Shown: positions 36,450 through 46,308, counted from the stretch's first letter. The stretch: 64,000 nucleotides of DNA from Paraburkholderia sp. BL10I2N1 (GCF_004361815.1 NZ_SNWA01000002.1:3286001-3350000); one strand, 5' to 3'. The notes: generated from the sequence alone by a model not told the origin. A program made the numbers and translations.

Positions 36450-37688
36450 ATGGCATTTCTACAGCTATCGGATCCGCTGGTGCCGCCGCATCTCAGAAGT
36501 CCCACACTGGTGAGCGAAGCCGCCGTTCCGCGATACTGGGCGAACATCTGGTCGATTGTTTCGATGGGTCATCTGGCCGCATCGACCCAGGCGGGCAAGC
36601 TTCGGTACATTGAAGATCTGTATCAGCATGCGGACCGGTTGCTGGGACCGAGCGGTCTCGATGACGCGCTCGCGGATATGAACGATGCCGCGCTGGCCGA
36701 TGTGCTCGAATCGTGGTTTGTCTCGATCCGGAACCGGCCACGCGTCACGCGAGCCGACGAACTGCGCTGGCATGCGGGCCTGGGATTCCTGACAGACGTG
36801 CTGACGTGGCTTTCCAGGAGCCGCATTCCAGATGACCGGCTACGGGACATCGAGACACGCTTGCACAGGCTCTCAACGCTGTACGGCCAATTGCACGTCC
36901 GGAAATGCAGGCAGACGGAGATGATCCGCTCGTTGCCTGCCGCAGTGGTCGAGACGCTGTACGATCTGCTGGACCCCGTGTCAAGCCGGAACCCATTCAG
37001 ACATACAAAGACCCGCTGGCGTATTTACATTGCTTTCATTCTGATGCTGCACCAAGGTCTGCGGCGTGGAGAGTTACTGCTCCTGGCGGCCGACGCCATC
37101 AAGACAGGATTTGACCGAAAACGGCAGACGCTGCGCCATTGGCTCAACGTGCAGCAAAATGAGTACGAGGACGACGACACGGATGGTTCGATCGACTCGC
37201 GCTACTCGAAGCCGAGCATCAAAACAGCCCATTCTGTTCGTCAGATGCCGGTCAGCCCAGTGACGGCGCAGCTGGTTCAGACATACATCGAGAACTATCG
37301 CGGTCGCCCTGGCCACCCCTTCCTGCTCAATTCGCATTTCGACAGCCCGTTCGCGACGGAATCGCTGACGAAAGCGTTTCGCGAGATATCGAATGCGTTG
37401 CCTGACGCCGTACGCCAGGAATTGCGCGATCGCACTGGCAAGGCTTCCGTGATGCCACACGACCTGCGGCACACAGGCGCCGTTGTCCGGTTACAGCAGC
37501 TGATCGATAACGGCGATTCGATCGATGAGGCGCTTCAGAAGATGCGCACGTTCTTCGGCTGGTCGAAAAAATCTGTGATGCCCTTGCGCTACGCGCGGGC
37601 CGTCTTCGAAGACCGGCTCGCTGACGTCTGGAACGACAGCTTCGATGACCGGGTGGCGCTGCTGCGCGCCATCCCGAAGGGGCTCTGA
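36450..37688 (+). CDS. tyrosine recombinase 1 of GInt-type module (GinA-like)
   Basis: 412 residues from the ATG at 36450; a TTG at 36438 is also in frame. The catalytic region of a phage-type integrase is visible: first Arg in LMLHQGLRRGELLLLAADAI, the H-x-x-R box MPHDLRHTGAVVRLQQLID, and a final Tyr in VMPLRYARAVFEDRL. These enzymes cut and rejoin DNA through a phosphotyrosine. It is the first of four tightly packed genes (2 bases to the next). Three recombinases plus a small protein, with lengths near 410, 510, 770 and 160, match the ginABCD module of GInt genomic islands and resemble Tn554 TnpABC. Confidence 0.85.
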   Translation: MAFLQLSDPLVPPHLRSPTLVSEAAVPRYWANIWSIVSMGHLAASTQAGKLRYIEDLYQHADRLLGPSGLDDALADMNDAALADVLESWFVSIRNRPRVTRADELRWHAGLGFLTDVLTWLSRSRIPDDRLRDIETRLHRLSTLYGQLHVRKCRQTEMIRSLPAAVVETLYDLLDPVSSRNPFRHTKTRWRIYIAFILMLHQGLRRGELLLLAADAIKTGFDRKRQTLRHWLNVQQNEYEDDDTDGSIDSRYSKPSIKTAHSVRQMPVSPVTAQLVQTYIENYRGRPGHPFLLNSHFDSPFATESLTKAFREISNALPDAVRQELRDRTGKASVMPHDLRHTGAVVRLQQLIDNGDSIDEALQKMRTFFGWSKKSVMPLRYARAVFEDRLADVWNDSFDDRVALLRAIPKGL

Positions 37689-37690
37689 CC

Positions 37691-39232
37691 ATGCGGCCGC
37701 CCCATCGTCGCGACGGCGCAGATGTTGCCGTTGGGGCCGGGCAACTGATCATCGACGTGGTCTCGCGACTCCCTGCTCTTCCCCCTGTCATCCGCTACTA
37801 CGACGAGTTTGATAACGCTACCCGTTCGATCCCTGCGCCTGCCGACGCAACAGTATTCGAGCTGTCGATATACGGGCGACCGCACAGGCTGGACTTCGAT
37901 CGTTATCCAGGTGCATACGCCATGCTGGTGAAGCAGCTCTTCCTGTATCTGCTGGGGGAAGATCTCCACGTCGTTTCGGCCTTCAAGGCGGCAAGTGGAG
38001 CGATGCACTTCCCGGTTGCTGAAGTCGAAAAGCTGATCGACGCCGGCCCCCACAAGATTAGCCGCGAATGGACTGTCATGCGCGCACGCGATCTGCCTCA
38101 GGACGCGTACCGGTTTGGTAAAACGCTGCTACGGTTGCTTTGTGCTCACCGGCTTGGCGGCTGGTCTCCAACATTTGCGGAATTCATCCGATCTTCCCTG
38201 CCGGGCCCTGCGAGCGACGCCTACGCGGGAGTGCATTCCGGCGACGCCTTCCTGTCGGCCGACGAAGAGGCCGCGATCGTTCGGCATCTTGACGAAGTGG
38301 TTTCGGTTCTCACGTCGTCAGTGAAAACGCCGTTAGCGTACGAGGACGTCTGCGACGCTGGCATGTTGCTGTGCGCCTACCAGTTCGCCATGCGCCCGAT
38401 CCAGATTGCGATGCTGGGCATGCGCAATGTTCGCATCTGGCAGGATGCGCCGGATGGACTGCCGACGGTTCATTTAACCTTCCATATGGCCAAGCAGCGA
38501 AGCGACTCGAAAAGAAAGCCGCTTACACGCCGCGTCAAACGTGAGTGGGTCCCGATCTTCGTTGTACTCAATACATGGCGGCGGTCTGAAGGGGCCGCTG
38601 GCGCTGCGCGCTTCTTCGCTGTGCAGTCGAACTACGAGGCTGGAGCCCGGATTGCCGCGCTCGTCAGGAAACTGATCGGCTCGGATGACCTCGGTACGGC
38701 CACGGATTTGCGGCACACCGCAGCGCAACGGCTCGTTGACGCTGGTGCAACTCATGAGGAACTTGCGGAATTCCTGGGGCATTCTCATGTCCAGAGGGGG
38801 CTGGTGTACTTTGCGACATCGGCCTCCCACGCGGAACGGGTCAACCGGGCGCTCGGCGCGTCGGACATATACCGGCGTGTGGCGAAAATTGCGCACGACC
38901 GGTTCATCCTCCCGGAAGAGCTCACCCTTCTTAAAGGTGAGCAACAGATCGCTGGTGTGCCTCACGGCATTCCGATTGCAGGTATCGGCGGATGCTCTTC
39001 GGGGCAGCCGGCCTGCCCCTATAACCCGGTCACGTCGTGCTATGGATGCAGGAAGTTCATGCCGTTACACGATAGATCGATGCATGAGCGGGTGCTGGCC
39101 ACCATGCGTGAAGTGGTTGTGTTCTTCGACAGGAGTTCCCGCGGCGACACCCGGTCGCCGGCCTATCTGCAGCTGCAGCGCACGATCGCCGAGATCCAGA
39201 CGGTCATTGACGAACTGGAAGGCGACGACTGA
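37691..39232 (+). CDS. tyrosine recombinase 2 of GInt-type module (GinB-like)
   Basis: 513 residues. Conserved catalytic parts lie at about residues 330-395: ATDLRHTAAQRLVDAGATHE then ELAEFLGHSHVQRGLVYF, with the nucleophilic Tyr in GLVYFATSAS. The C-terminal segment holds a cysteine cluster (CSSGQPACPYNPVTSCYGCR) that could bind a metal. The stop overlaps the start of the next gene (TGATG), so expression is coupled. It probably acts together with the other two recombinases at the ends of the island. Confidence 0.85.
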   Translation: MRPPHRRDGADVAVGAGQLIIDVVSRLPALPPVIRYYDEFDNATRSIPAPADATVFELSIYGRPHRLDFDRYPGAYAMLVKQLFLYLLGEDLHVVSAFKAASGAMHFPVAEVEKLIDAGPHKISREWTVMRARDLPQDAYRFGKTLLRLLCAHRLGGWSPTFAEFIRSSLPGPASDAYAGVHSGDAFLSADEEAAIVRHLDEVVSVLTSSVKTPLAYEDVCDAGMLLCAYQFAMRPIQIAMLGMRNVRIWQDAPDGLPTVHLTFHMAKQRSDSKRKPLTRRVKREWVPIFVVLNTWRRSEGAAGAARFFAVQSNYEAGARIAALVRKLIGSDDLGTATDLRHTAAQRLVDAGATHEELAEFLGHSHVQRGLVYFATSASHAERVNRALGASDIYRRVAKIAHDRFILPEELTLLKGEQQIAGVPHGIPIAGIGGCSSGQPACPYNPVTSCYGCRKFMPLHDRSMHERVLATMREVVVFFDRSSRGDTRSPAYLQLQRTIAEIQTVIDELEGDD

Positions 39233-41547
39233 TGAACCCACACTACTCCGCGTTCATCGAGCTGGGCAAAACGCTGGCCCGTGAGAAAGGCCTGTCGTGG
39301 GACATGCCTCTCGATGAAACAGGCGCCGCACTCGATGGTGTCGGCTGGAACCTGACCGCTATTGCCAATGACGTGCCGCCGCCCACGCATTATCTGCGAG
39401 ACCTTGGAGCTGATGCGAAGGCGCTGGCGATCATTAACGCCGAGCGCGACCTGACGCCACTGGCACGCCAACCGCTGTCGCCCGCATGGCAGGACCTGGT
39501 CAAGGCAGCAGTCGCCGAACAGTTGCTGTTCAAACGGAACACCTCCGGGTATGTCTCGCAGTCCATCGCACGTCCGCTGCGTGTAATCGCTACATGCGTG
39601 AACAGGGAGCCATGGCAACTGACCGTCGACGATCTGTGTCTGGCGATCCGCGTCGGAAAGGCGATCCAGGCCACAGGGAAGCTGGGAGACCTGGTGGCCG
39701 GCATCATCAAAATAGTGTTCGACGCCCAGCACCTCTGCGACGCTGGTCAGTTGTACTCGTCGCTCGCCGTTCCCCGTATGAAAATGAAAAATGCGATCAA
39801 GGCGAAGCATACCTGGTCGCAGGAGGAGTTGCGCACTGACCTCGATGCGCGCAAGCGTGAGGAGCGGTTGCCGGAGCGCCAGGCGTTCTGGGAGCTGACC
39901 CGCATCGTGATGACCGAAAAGCCGCGTACGTTCATGGACGATCTCCGATTCGCCGCGATCCGGACAATGATCGTGACGGGGCTCCGGATAGGCGAAGCCG
40001 CGCTGCTACCTGTTGGCTGGAAGCGTGAGCGAACTTACGTCGATGCCAAGGGCCGCCCTGCCGGCGAAGCCGGCGGCATCTCGACGTCGCTCATGATTCG
40101 CCACTTCGCGGAAAAGCAACAGATCGAGGAGTCGGATGGCCGTGTTCTGTTCGAGAATGCGCAGCCTGTGCCAGACATGTTCCGGCAATTGCTGACCGAC
40201 ACGCTCGATCACGTCGCAAAGCTCACGGAGCCGCTGCGCGCGACGCTGAAGTTGCAGTGCGAGACCGGTCGGCTACTGCCCTGGTATCGGGCCAATGACG
40301 TCGTGCCGTTCACGGAAGCGTATGTGCGGCTGATGGGCAACCCGTTCTGGCTGGACATCGAGCGCGAGCCGTTCATCGAACGTTATCGGAAAAGCTTCGA
40401 TCCTGATGTGCTGATCGACCTCCAGCGATATCAGGCAGAAAGAGCCCGGAATGGTCCGATCTCGCTGGACATGGCGGTATATCAGTTCGGAAAACGGCTG
40501 CTCGACAGGATGCGTGACGGGCAGATCGAATTGCGCTTCCGTCGAGCGGACGGACAGGTGCAGGGGGTGCGGGAACGCATGAGCTGGCACAACACCTATC
40601 TCCATGTGGGCGAGCTCGAAGACCATATCCGGGCCACAATACCGACCAAGGTCTCCGACACAATGCCGCTGCCACTCGCGGTCGGCGTCGTACGGTCGTG
40701 GGAATTCCTGTTCGTCCAGCCGAAGCGATCGCTCTCGGAGGAGCGCAACGATGGCTTGTGTGACGTCACCCGCTGCATGTCAGTTAGCCGCCCTGTACCA
40801 CGCTTTATAGGACTCGCGCTGGGTGACGACAAGCGAATACCGTCACTGTTCGAAAAATACGGGCAGACCGACGAAGACAGGGCAATGAAGATCGAGTCGC
40901 ACATGCTGCGCCATCTGCAAAACACCGAACTGTTCCGCCTGGGCGTGGCCGATACGATCATCTCGAAGCGCTTCAACCGGCGCAGCGTCGCACAGAGCTA
41001 CGAGTACGACCATCGCAGTCTTGCAGAAGAGCTCGACCAGATCGAAATCCCGCAGGACATCGAGGTCATGCTCGGCGAGAAGGCCAGCACGGTTGCCAGG
41101 CTCATCAAGGGCGGCAAGGCCAACGGCCCGATCGTTGATGCGTTCCGACGCATTCAGGCAACAGAGGGCGACGCTGCCGCGTACGCGTACCTGCGCGCCG
41201 AAGCGGACGGCTTCCATGCCACGCCGTATGGGCACTGCCTGAATTCGTTCACGGTTGACCCCTGCCCGAGACACCTCGAATGCTTCGCGGATTGCCGTCA
41301 CCTCTCGGCGACCGATCTGCCGGAGAACCGGCAGAACCTGATCCAGCTCGAGGGCAAGTTCAAGCTTGCGCTGGAAACAATCAGGGCCCGGCCATCGACC
41401 AGCATTGGCTGGAAAAACCAGCTTGATCACGCGGAAAAACGGCTGGCCGGCGTACAGAGGCTCCTTGCAACACCATCGGGGAAGCGCCCCTTCCCTGACG
41501 GCGTTGACCTGTCAATGCCGCGGCAACGAGGAGTACTTGATGACTGA
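39232..41547 (+). CDS. tyrosine recombinase 3 of GInt-type module (GinC-like)
   Basis: 771 residues, unusually large for a tyrosine recombinase, as expected for the third GInt enzyme. Catalytic pieces: MIVTGLRIGEAALLPVGWKR with the first Arg, and HMLRHLQNTELFRLGVADTI then KRFNRRSVAQSYEYDHRS with the H-x-x-R and Tyr. The end has a Cys/His group (HCLNSFTVDPCPRHLECFAD, then CRHL) resembling that in the second recombinase. It overlaps the next gene by 8 bases. No DNA substrate site can be assigned. Confidence 0.85.
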   Translation: MNPHYSAFIELGKTLAREKGLSWDMPLDETGAALDGVGWNLTAIANDVPPPTHYLRDLGADAKALAIINAERDLTPLARQPLSPAWQDLVKAAVAEQLLFKRNTSGYVSQSIARPLRVIATCVNREPWQLTVDDLCLAIRVGKAIQATGKLGDLVAGIIKIVFDAQHLCDAGQLYSSLAVPRMKMKNAIKAKHTWSQEELRTDLDARKREERLPERQAFWELTRIVMTEKPRTFMDDLRFAAIRTMIVTGLRIGEAALLPVGWKRERTYVDAKGRPAGEAGGISTSLMIRHFAEKQQIEESDGRVLFENAQPVPDMFRQLLTDTLDHVAKLTEPLRATLKLQCETGRLLPWYRANDVVPFTEAYVRLMGNPFWLDIEREPFIERYRKSFDPDVLIDLQRYQAERARNGPISLDMAVYQFGKRLLDRMRDGQIELRFRRADGQVQGVRERMSWHNTYLHVGELEDHIRATIPTKVSDTMPLPLAVGVVRSWEFLFVQPKRSLSEERNDGLCDVTRCMSVSRPVPRFIGLALGDDKRIPSLFEKYGQTDEDRAMKIESHMLRHLQNTELFRLGVADTIISKRFNRRSVAQSYEYDHRSLAEELDQIEIPQDIEVMLGEKASTVARLIKGGKANGPIVDAFRRIQATEGDAAAYAYLRAEADGFHATPYGHCLNSFTVDPCPRHLECFADCRHLSATDLPENRQNLIQLEGKFKLALETIRARPSTSIGWKNQLDHAEKRLAGVQRLLATPSGKRPFPDGVDLSMPRQRGVLDD

Positions 41548-42028
41548 ACCGAAAGGGTCCGGCGACGACGCGATGCGCGAGACGCTCGAAGCGTTGCTCG
41601 CCGATGATGAAGACATTACGGCTCGCGCTGTTGCACGGTTGCATCCGTCCATCTGTGCGGCATCGTCGATCACCCGTAGCGAATCACGGAGAGCGCTGCT
41701 CGCTGAATATCAGCAACGGCAGACCGAATACCGGCGCTGGCGAGGCCGCGTGGCGAAACGCTCTGGTGCCGACACCGCAGCATCGCTCGCCGACAAGGAC
41801 ATCCGGATTGCCGAACTTGAAGCGACTGTGCAATTGCTGACCGCTTCCCACCTCGCCATGCTGCGTGCCGTCGGCGAGATGGGTGGTTTCAGTAAATGGG
41901 CCAGGTTCTATGAACATCATCGCGAGGCGCGAGACACACTTGCGAAGCACGGCGCGATTCCCGAGGCGGAAGTTTCTCCAATGCCGGTAGATATCCCGGT
42001 GCGACGTGGAGATAGAAGGCAGCGTTGA
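41540..42028 (+). CDS. small coiled-coil protein of GInt-type module (GinD/TnpC-like)
   Basis: 162 residues from the ATG at 41540, overlapping the recombinase-3 stop (ATGACTGA). There is an N-terminal helical part with RLHPSICAASSITRSESRRA and then a heptad-like coiled coil (ASLADKDIRIAELEATVQLL). Proteins of this kind accompany the three recombinases in GInt islands and correspond to TnpC of Tn554, where they aid or orient recombination. There is no catalytic motif. Confidence 0.78.
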   Translation: MTEPKGSGDDAMRETLEALLADDEDITARAVARLHPSICAASSITRSESRRALLAEYQQRQTEYRRWRGRVAKRSGADTAASLADKDIRIAELEATVQLLTASHLAMLRAVGEMGGFSKWARFYEHHREARDTLAKHGAIPEAEVSPMPVDIPVRRGDRRQR

Positions 42029-42126
42029 CTGGCAGCGTGACGTGATAGTGTTTGCGTGATCGCCGCAGCTACGAAATGGCTGCGGTTCGGCGGCGGAAGC
42101 CGCCTCTCTCCCGAAAGGAGCACGAA

Positions 42127-42627
42127 ATGTCTTACCCACCCTGCTTCCAGAGACTGCACGATGAGGCCGGTCCAGTCGGATACCTCGGGCGAGGTACGCA
42201 TTATTCTGTTTTACGCATACCGACGTGGCACGACGAACTGATGAACCAGCTTCAGTACGGCAGGTTCCTCGACTTCGCAATTATCTGGGACGAAGATCAC
42301 GACGACCGGGTGCTCGATGCGATCCTGATCATGTACCTCACTGGCCTGCTTGCGCCCGTGCGATTCATCGGCGAACGCAAAGGCGTGCTCTCAGTGCTGC
42401 TTGCACCTTCAACCGTCAAGACCTGGGACAATGACACGTTCCAGCAATATCGCGAGGACATCGTCGCCGTATGCGCCCATCTTGATGATCCGTGGACAGC
42501 AGAAATCAACAGCCTGGATAGCACACAACATTCGATCATCCAGGCGTCTGCTGAAAACGTCGCGACCTATCTGAAGAACATCGACATGCTGTGGCAGCTC
42601 GGAACGAAGTCTACCCTTCCTGCCTAG
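42127..42627 (+). CDS. hypothetical protein after the recombinase module
   Basis: 166 residues from the ATG at 42127, chosen for the AAAGGAG ribosome binding site. No family is recognised. It is acidic with mixed helix and strand (WDEDHDDRVLDAILIMYLTG, LLAPVRFIGERKGVLSVLLA). It follows the small coiled-coil gene by about 100 bases on the same strand and may be an accessory gene of the island. A TAG stop is at 42625-42627. Confidence 0.65.
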   Translation: MSYPPCFQRLHDEAGPVGYLGRGTHYSVLRIPTWHDELMNQLQYGRFLDFAIIWDEDHDDRVLDAILIMYLTGLLAPVRFIGERKGVLSVLLAPSTVKTWDNDTFQQYREDIVAVCAHLDDPWTAEINSLDSTQHSIIQASAENVATYLKNIDMLWQLGTKSTLPA

Positions 42628-42872
42628 GTAGCGCGGATCCGCAACAACATCCGATCACGCGATGCCACGACCCGGCCGCCGTTGTTGCGCAGTCGCACGT
42701 CCCATCGCGCAACAGACGTTGCACTTCGGTGATGCAACAGCCCTTCAGCGAATAGCGGCGCCTGTGGATAACTTCCCCCCTATAGATAAAGGGAGAGTTG
42801 AAGAACAAACCTTCGCAACACGATGCCCGAGGTGCCAAGAATCAACATTTTTTTTGTAGCGGCAATATGAGA

Positions 42873-44479
42873 ATGTCGTGTTCTAGCAAGATACAAATGT
42901 CGTGTTTTACGGTGGCTGGCAAGCTGGCGTTTTGCAGCGTGATCGCAGGAGCCAGTCATGAGCCCAGCCGCACTGGTGACATTGAACATGCGCGAACTCG
43001 ACCGTTTGAAGGTGATCCAGGCCGTGGTGGACATGGGGCTCAAGCCAGGGCGTGCCGCCGGGCGACTGGGTCTGACCGTGCGTCAGGTCGAGCGGCTGGT
43101 AACGCGATATCGGGAATCGGGCGCGGCGGGACTGGCTTCACGCAAGCGCAAGTCGCCCGGCAACCGGAAGCTCGATGAAGGACTGGCCGTGCGGGCCCTG
43201 ACCACCATTCGCGAGCGCTACGCCGATTTTGGGCCGACGCTGGCGTGCGAGAAGCTGCGCGAATGTCATGGCCTCGTGCTGTCGAAGGAAACCGTGCGGC
43301 ACCTGATGATGGACGCCGGCCTGTGGGTACCGCGCCGGCAGCGGCCACCGAAGATCTACCAGCCGCGTGCGCGGCGTGCATGCCTGGGTGAGCTGGTGCA
43401 GATCGACGGCAGCGACCATCATTGGTTCGAGGACCGGGCGCCGGCCTGCACGCTGCTGGTGTACGTCGATGACGCCACGAGCCGCCTGATGATGCTGCAC
43501 TTTACGTCGACCGAATCGACCTTCAGCTACTTTGAGGCGACGCGCGCGTATCTTGAGCAGCATGGCAAGCCGGTGGCGTTCTACAGTGACAGGGCCAGCG
43601 TCTTTTACGTGAAGCGACGCTCGGAGACAGCGGGTAAAGGTGTTACACAGTTCGGCCGGGCGATGTACGAGCTGAACATCGACACGTTCTGCGCGAACTC
43701 AAGCCCCGCCAAGGGACGCGTCGAGCGCGCCCACCTCACGCTGCAGGACCGGCTCGTCAAGGAGCTCCGGCTGCGCGGTATCAGCACCATCGAGGCTGCC
43801 AACGCCTGGGCGCCCGCGTTCATGGCAGCCTATAACGCGCGCTTTGCGAAGCCGCCACGCAGCGCTTTCGATGCGCATCGACCCGTGCGCGCTGACGAGG
43901 ATCTCGACGCGGTCCTGACCTGGCGGGTTCTGCGCAAGGTCTCGGATTCACTGACGCTGCTGAACGACCGCGTGATCTGGCTGCTTGACGATACGCCGGC
44001 CAACCGCAGGCTGATTCACCGCTATATCGACGTGTGGGAGTATCCGGACGGACGCCTCGAGATCCGTGCCGATGGTGTCGCACTGCCCTGTGTCCAGTAC
44101 GACAAGCTTGCCGAGATCGACCAGGGCGCGGTGATCGAGCACAAGCGTCTTGGTCATGCGCTGCAGGTCGCGCAGGCGCTCCAGGCCCAGCGCGACAACC
44201 GCCGGATCTCCGGCTCACCGTCACGCACGAACCGCGGTGAACCCGTGCGTGCGAAGGCGCGGCTACCTGGCACGAAGAAGCAGCGCGAAGTGACGCTCGA
44301 TGACTGGAATGCGGCAGTCATGGGGACACACCAGAACCCGGGAGGCTCGGTGCTAAAAACCCCCCTCCAGAGAGATATAAAAGGACCGCAAGACAACCCT
44401 AGCCCAACACCCAGAACCGACCTCAACCCCGACATCTGTATCTAGCTAAGACCCCGACATTTCAATCTGGCTTTGACAT
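42873..44479 (+). mobile_element. ISNCY/IS1202-type insertion sequence, intact
   Basis: It carries one full transposase gene. The left end has two copies of ATGTCGTGTT (42873 and 42897); the right end has CCCCGACAT twice (44429 and 44452), then TGACAT (44474), i.e. the same repeat in reverse. The exact boundaries and any target duplication could not be fixed by eye, so the ends are approximate. Confidence 0.7.
42958..44445 (+). CDS. ISNCY/IS1202-type transposase
   Basis: 495 residues. An N-terminal HTH repeat (MRELDRLKVIQAVVDMGLKP, RLGLTVRQVERLVTRYRESG) is followed by a DDE integrase core: Asp in LGELVQIDGSDHHWFED, Asp in VAFYSDRASVF and Glu in SPAKGRVERAHLTLQDRLVK. The tail is a basic region (TKKQREVTLDDWNAAVMG). 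A diverged, broken relative is at 18958-20080. The element separates the GInt-type module from the Tn7-like operon. Confidence 0.92.
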   Translation: MSPAALVTLNMRELDRLKVIQAVVDMGLKPGRAAGRLGLTVRQVERLVTRYRESGAAGLASRKRKSPGNRKLDEGLAVRALTTIRERYADFGPTLACEKLRECHGLVLSKETVRHLMMDAGLWVPRRQRPPKIYQPRARRACLGELVQIDGSDHHWFEDRAPACTLLVYVDDATSRLMMLHFTSTESTFSYFEATRAYLEQHGKPVAFYSDRASVFYVKRRSETAGKGVTQFGRAMYELNIDTFCANSSPAKGRVERAHLTLQDRLVKELRLRGISTIEAANAWAPAFMAAYNARFAKPPRSAFDAHRPVRADEDLDAVLTWRVLRKVSDSLTLLNDRVIWLLDDTPANRRLIHRYIDVWEYPDGRLEIRADGVALPCVQYDKLAEIDQGAVIEHKRLGHALQVAQALQAQRDNRRISGSPSRTNRGEPVRAKARLPGTKKQREVTLDDWNAAVMGTHQNPGGSVLKTPLQRDIKGPQDNPSPTPRTDLNPDICI

Positions 44480-44744
44480 TTTTCCGTAGGAGTCCGTAGG
44501 AGTGCTTGGCATAGGTGCGGATGTTTTCTAAACCACGGTCCCATCCGAACCATACGCGTCAGCACGTAGGGAGACTGCGCCGGAGTTGCCCGGGGCGTAG
44601 CGGTGATAACCCGCGCCTTATCGCGGCATCGGACAACATGCACGGCGAGATCTGTTCGCAACATACTGCCATGTGCAGTTGCGGTGCGGTCAGTAACCCG
44701 ATAGCCACGCCCAAATTAGCTCCTCGCGTCCCCTGCGGAGGATT

Positions 44745-45776
44745 CTAACGCCGTGCCGATTTCGGGCGTATCTCGGGGAAGTTTATGCCCCATGCCTCGT
44801 AAAGACACTCCCAGCCGACGCCTCTCGGAGCCATCCCTTTGATTACCTTCCAGTCCCAGTCCAACGAATCCGCCGCCTTTTCGATTCTGAGGAAACGCTC
44901 CCACTGCGCGCGAAAAAAGGCTAAGAACCGATGATCGGGCAGTCGAACTCGACCTGAGCGAAGATATCGGGTTACGCCGTTGTTAAATCGGTTTCTCCGC
45001 TGTTCCACGTATCGCATTTTTGCCTCGAATGCCGCCCAAAGGCGGACTGTAGACGAAGGGGCAGTTTTGCAGGGTAAAAGAGATGAATAACTGCGCGCCA
45101 AGGGCAGTCGCGGCTCGGCTATTTTCAAGTAACGCAGCAGCGGCTGAGATATGTGATTGAAGACCGCGTCGGTCTTGCGCAGTTCGTCGTGGCACGCGTC
45201 GATTGCATTTGCCAGCCCTTGCAGGTCCGTATCGCCGCTACCCGTAAGTGTCAGCAGCCGATATCGGATCCATAACTCGATATATTTCCCTAGAAAAAGA
45301 TTTTGAGGAGCAGAGTCGATCGTAAGACGGATGGTCGTCAGGCGGTCCAGCGTGATAGTGCTGTCGAGCACTTCCCATAGCAAGGAATGCAACCAGAGAC
45401 GAGCCGTCGCCCCACCGGGTAGGGCGTGCACTGCGCCAGTCAGATCAACCTTGTATTTGCCGCGCGGCCCTTCCACTGGACACCGGTCTCCGCGCAAGTA
45501 CTGGTGCATGATTTTGCTGTTAGGGGCGCAGCGATCGCCCCGCCGTGCCCGGCCGTCTGATCGTGAAGCGACTGAGCGTCCTAAACAGCTGAGTCGTGAG
45601 GCCGTTTGGCCAATTTTGAGTACGGCGGCTGCTGCCCATGACATTCCCTTCAATCCCCGCAGACGTCGAGAAAGTGACATCTCCTTTCGATCTTGAATAT
45701 CCGCCGGGGCCGGCAAAAGTCGGCGCCAGTATCGGTAGTCCTGCATGGAAGAGCGGTTTACAGCTTCGTCAGCCAT
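44745..45776 (-). CDS. hypothetical protein between IS and Tn7-like operon
   Basis: 343 residues in the longest frame; the start is uncertain, since the first 60 residues are basic and unstructured. The middle and end look like a folded helical protein (LWLHSLLWEVLDSTITLDRL, YIELWIRYRLLTLTGSGDTD, HRFLAFFRAQWERFLRIEKA). No family is recognised. It is transcribed away from the Tn7-like genes and could be element cargo. Confidence 0.6.
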   Translation of the reverse strand: MADEAVNRSSMQDYRYWRRLLPAPADIQDRKEMSLSRRLRGLKGMSWAAAAVLKIGQTASRLSCLGRSVASRSDGRARRGDRCAPNSKIMHQYLRGDRCPVEGPRGKYKVDLTGAVHALPGGATARLWLHSLLWEVLDSTITLDRLTTIRLTIDSAPQNLFLGKYIELWIRYRLLTLTGSGDTDLQGLANAIDACHDELRKTDAVFNHISQPLLRYLKIAEPRLPLARSYSSLLPCKTAPSSTVRLWAAFEAKMRYVEQRRNRFNNGVTRYLRSGRVRLPDHRFLAFFRAQWERFLRIEKAADSLDWDWKVIKGMAPRGVGWECLYEAWGINFPEIRPKSARR

Positions 45777-46198
45777 TGGGGGACCCCAAATACACTAATG
45801 CACCGCCAGCGCGAGCCGTTGCCGATTCCCTCGGAGCCTTGGCTGGTGAGGGTTTTCGCATCGAGTTGTCGTCTCGACGTCGTGAGTTTGACTTCTGTGG
45901 CTAAGCTTCACATTGGCGCGCAGTACGCAGTCCTGGAGGCGGATATTGGGTCACGAGTAGCACTCAGGAACTTAACGAAATGACCTTGTGCTTCGAGGCT
46001 CGGCAACTCTCAGTTGGGAATCGGTTGCCAGTAGTCGATAGGAAAAATATATAGATTGCGGGGTAGTCAATCGTGCTGGGCGCCTGCCTGGACGTCCGTC
46101 AGGGCGGAGTGCCGGGAGCTTTTACAACCTTCTCAAGCAATGCAAATTCACGAGGTACTTCAGTTATGAAGCAAGGTCCGTGAAAATCGCCAAGCAAT
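45777..46198. other. non-coding stretch upstream of the Tn7-like operon
   Basis: About 420 bases. Frames are short and featureless. Part of it is AT-richer (GGAAAAATATATAGATTG at 46040-46057) and could hold one end of the Tn7-like element, but no repeated TnsB-type sites were recognised by eye. Confidence 0.4.
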
Positions 46199-46239
46199 AA
46201 AAAACGGGCACCCGGTCCTCTCAAGACCAGACGCCCGTT
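46199..46239 (-). terminator. strong intrinsic terminator, minus strand
   Basis: The reverse strand reads AACGGGC (46239-46233), an inner hairpin GGTC-TTGAGAG-GACC, GCCCGTT, then a run of T (46204-46199). The 7-bp outer stem and T-run are typical of Rho-independent termination. Confidence 0.8.
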
Positions 46240-46272
46240 CGTCTCGGCCTGATCGGCAGAGTGGACAATCTA
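46199..46272 (-). ncRNA. candidate small RNA, about 75 nt
   Basis: A self-contained transcription unit on the minus strand: a promoter (TTGACT-N17-GATTAT, 46280-46308) followed about 75 bases later by a strong intrinsic terminator. There is no open frame of note between them. It runs opposite to the hypothetical gene at 46331 and ends before any minus-strand gene. No known RNA family is recognised; it could be a regulator of the neighbouring element genes. Confidence 0.45.
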
Positions 46273-46279
46273 CAAATCC

Positions 46280-46308
46280 ATAATCTGCCGAATCCGGCCT
46301 CAAGTCAA
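46280..46308 (-). promoter_or_regulatory. promoter of the candidate small RNA
   Basis: Minus-strand TTGACT (46303-46308), 17 bases, GATTAT (46280-46285). It lies in the gap before the plus-strand gene at 46331. Confidence 0.55.
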
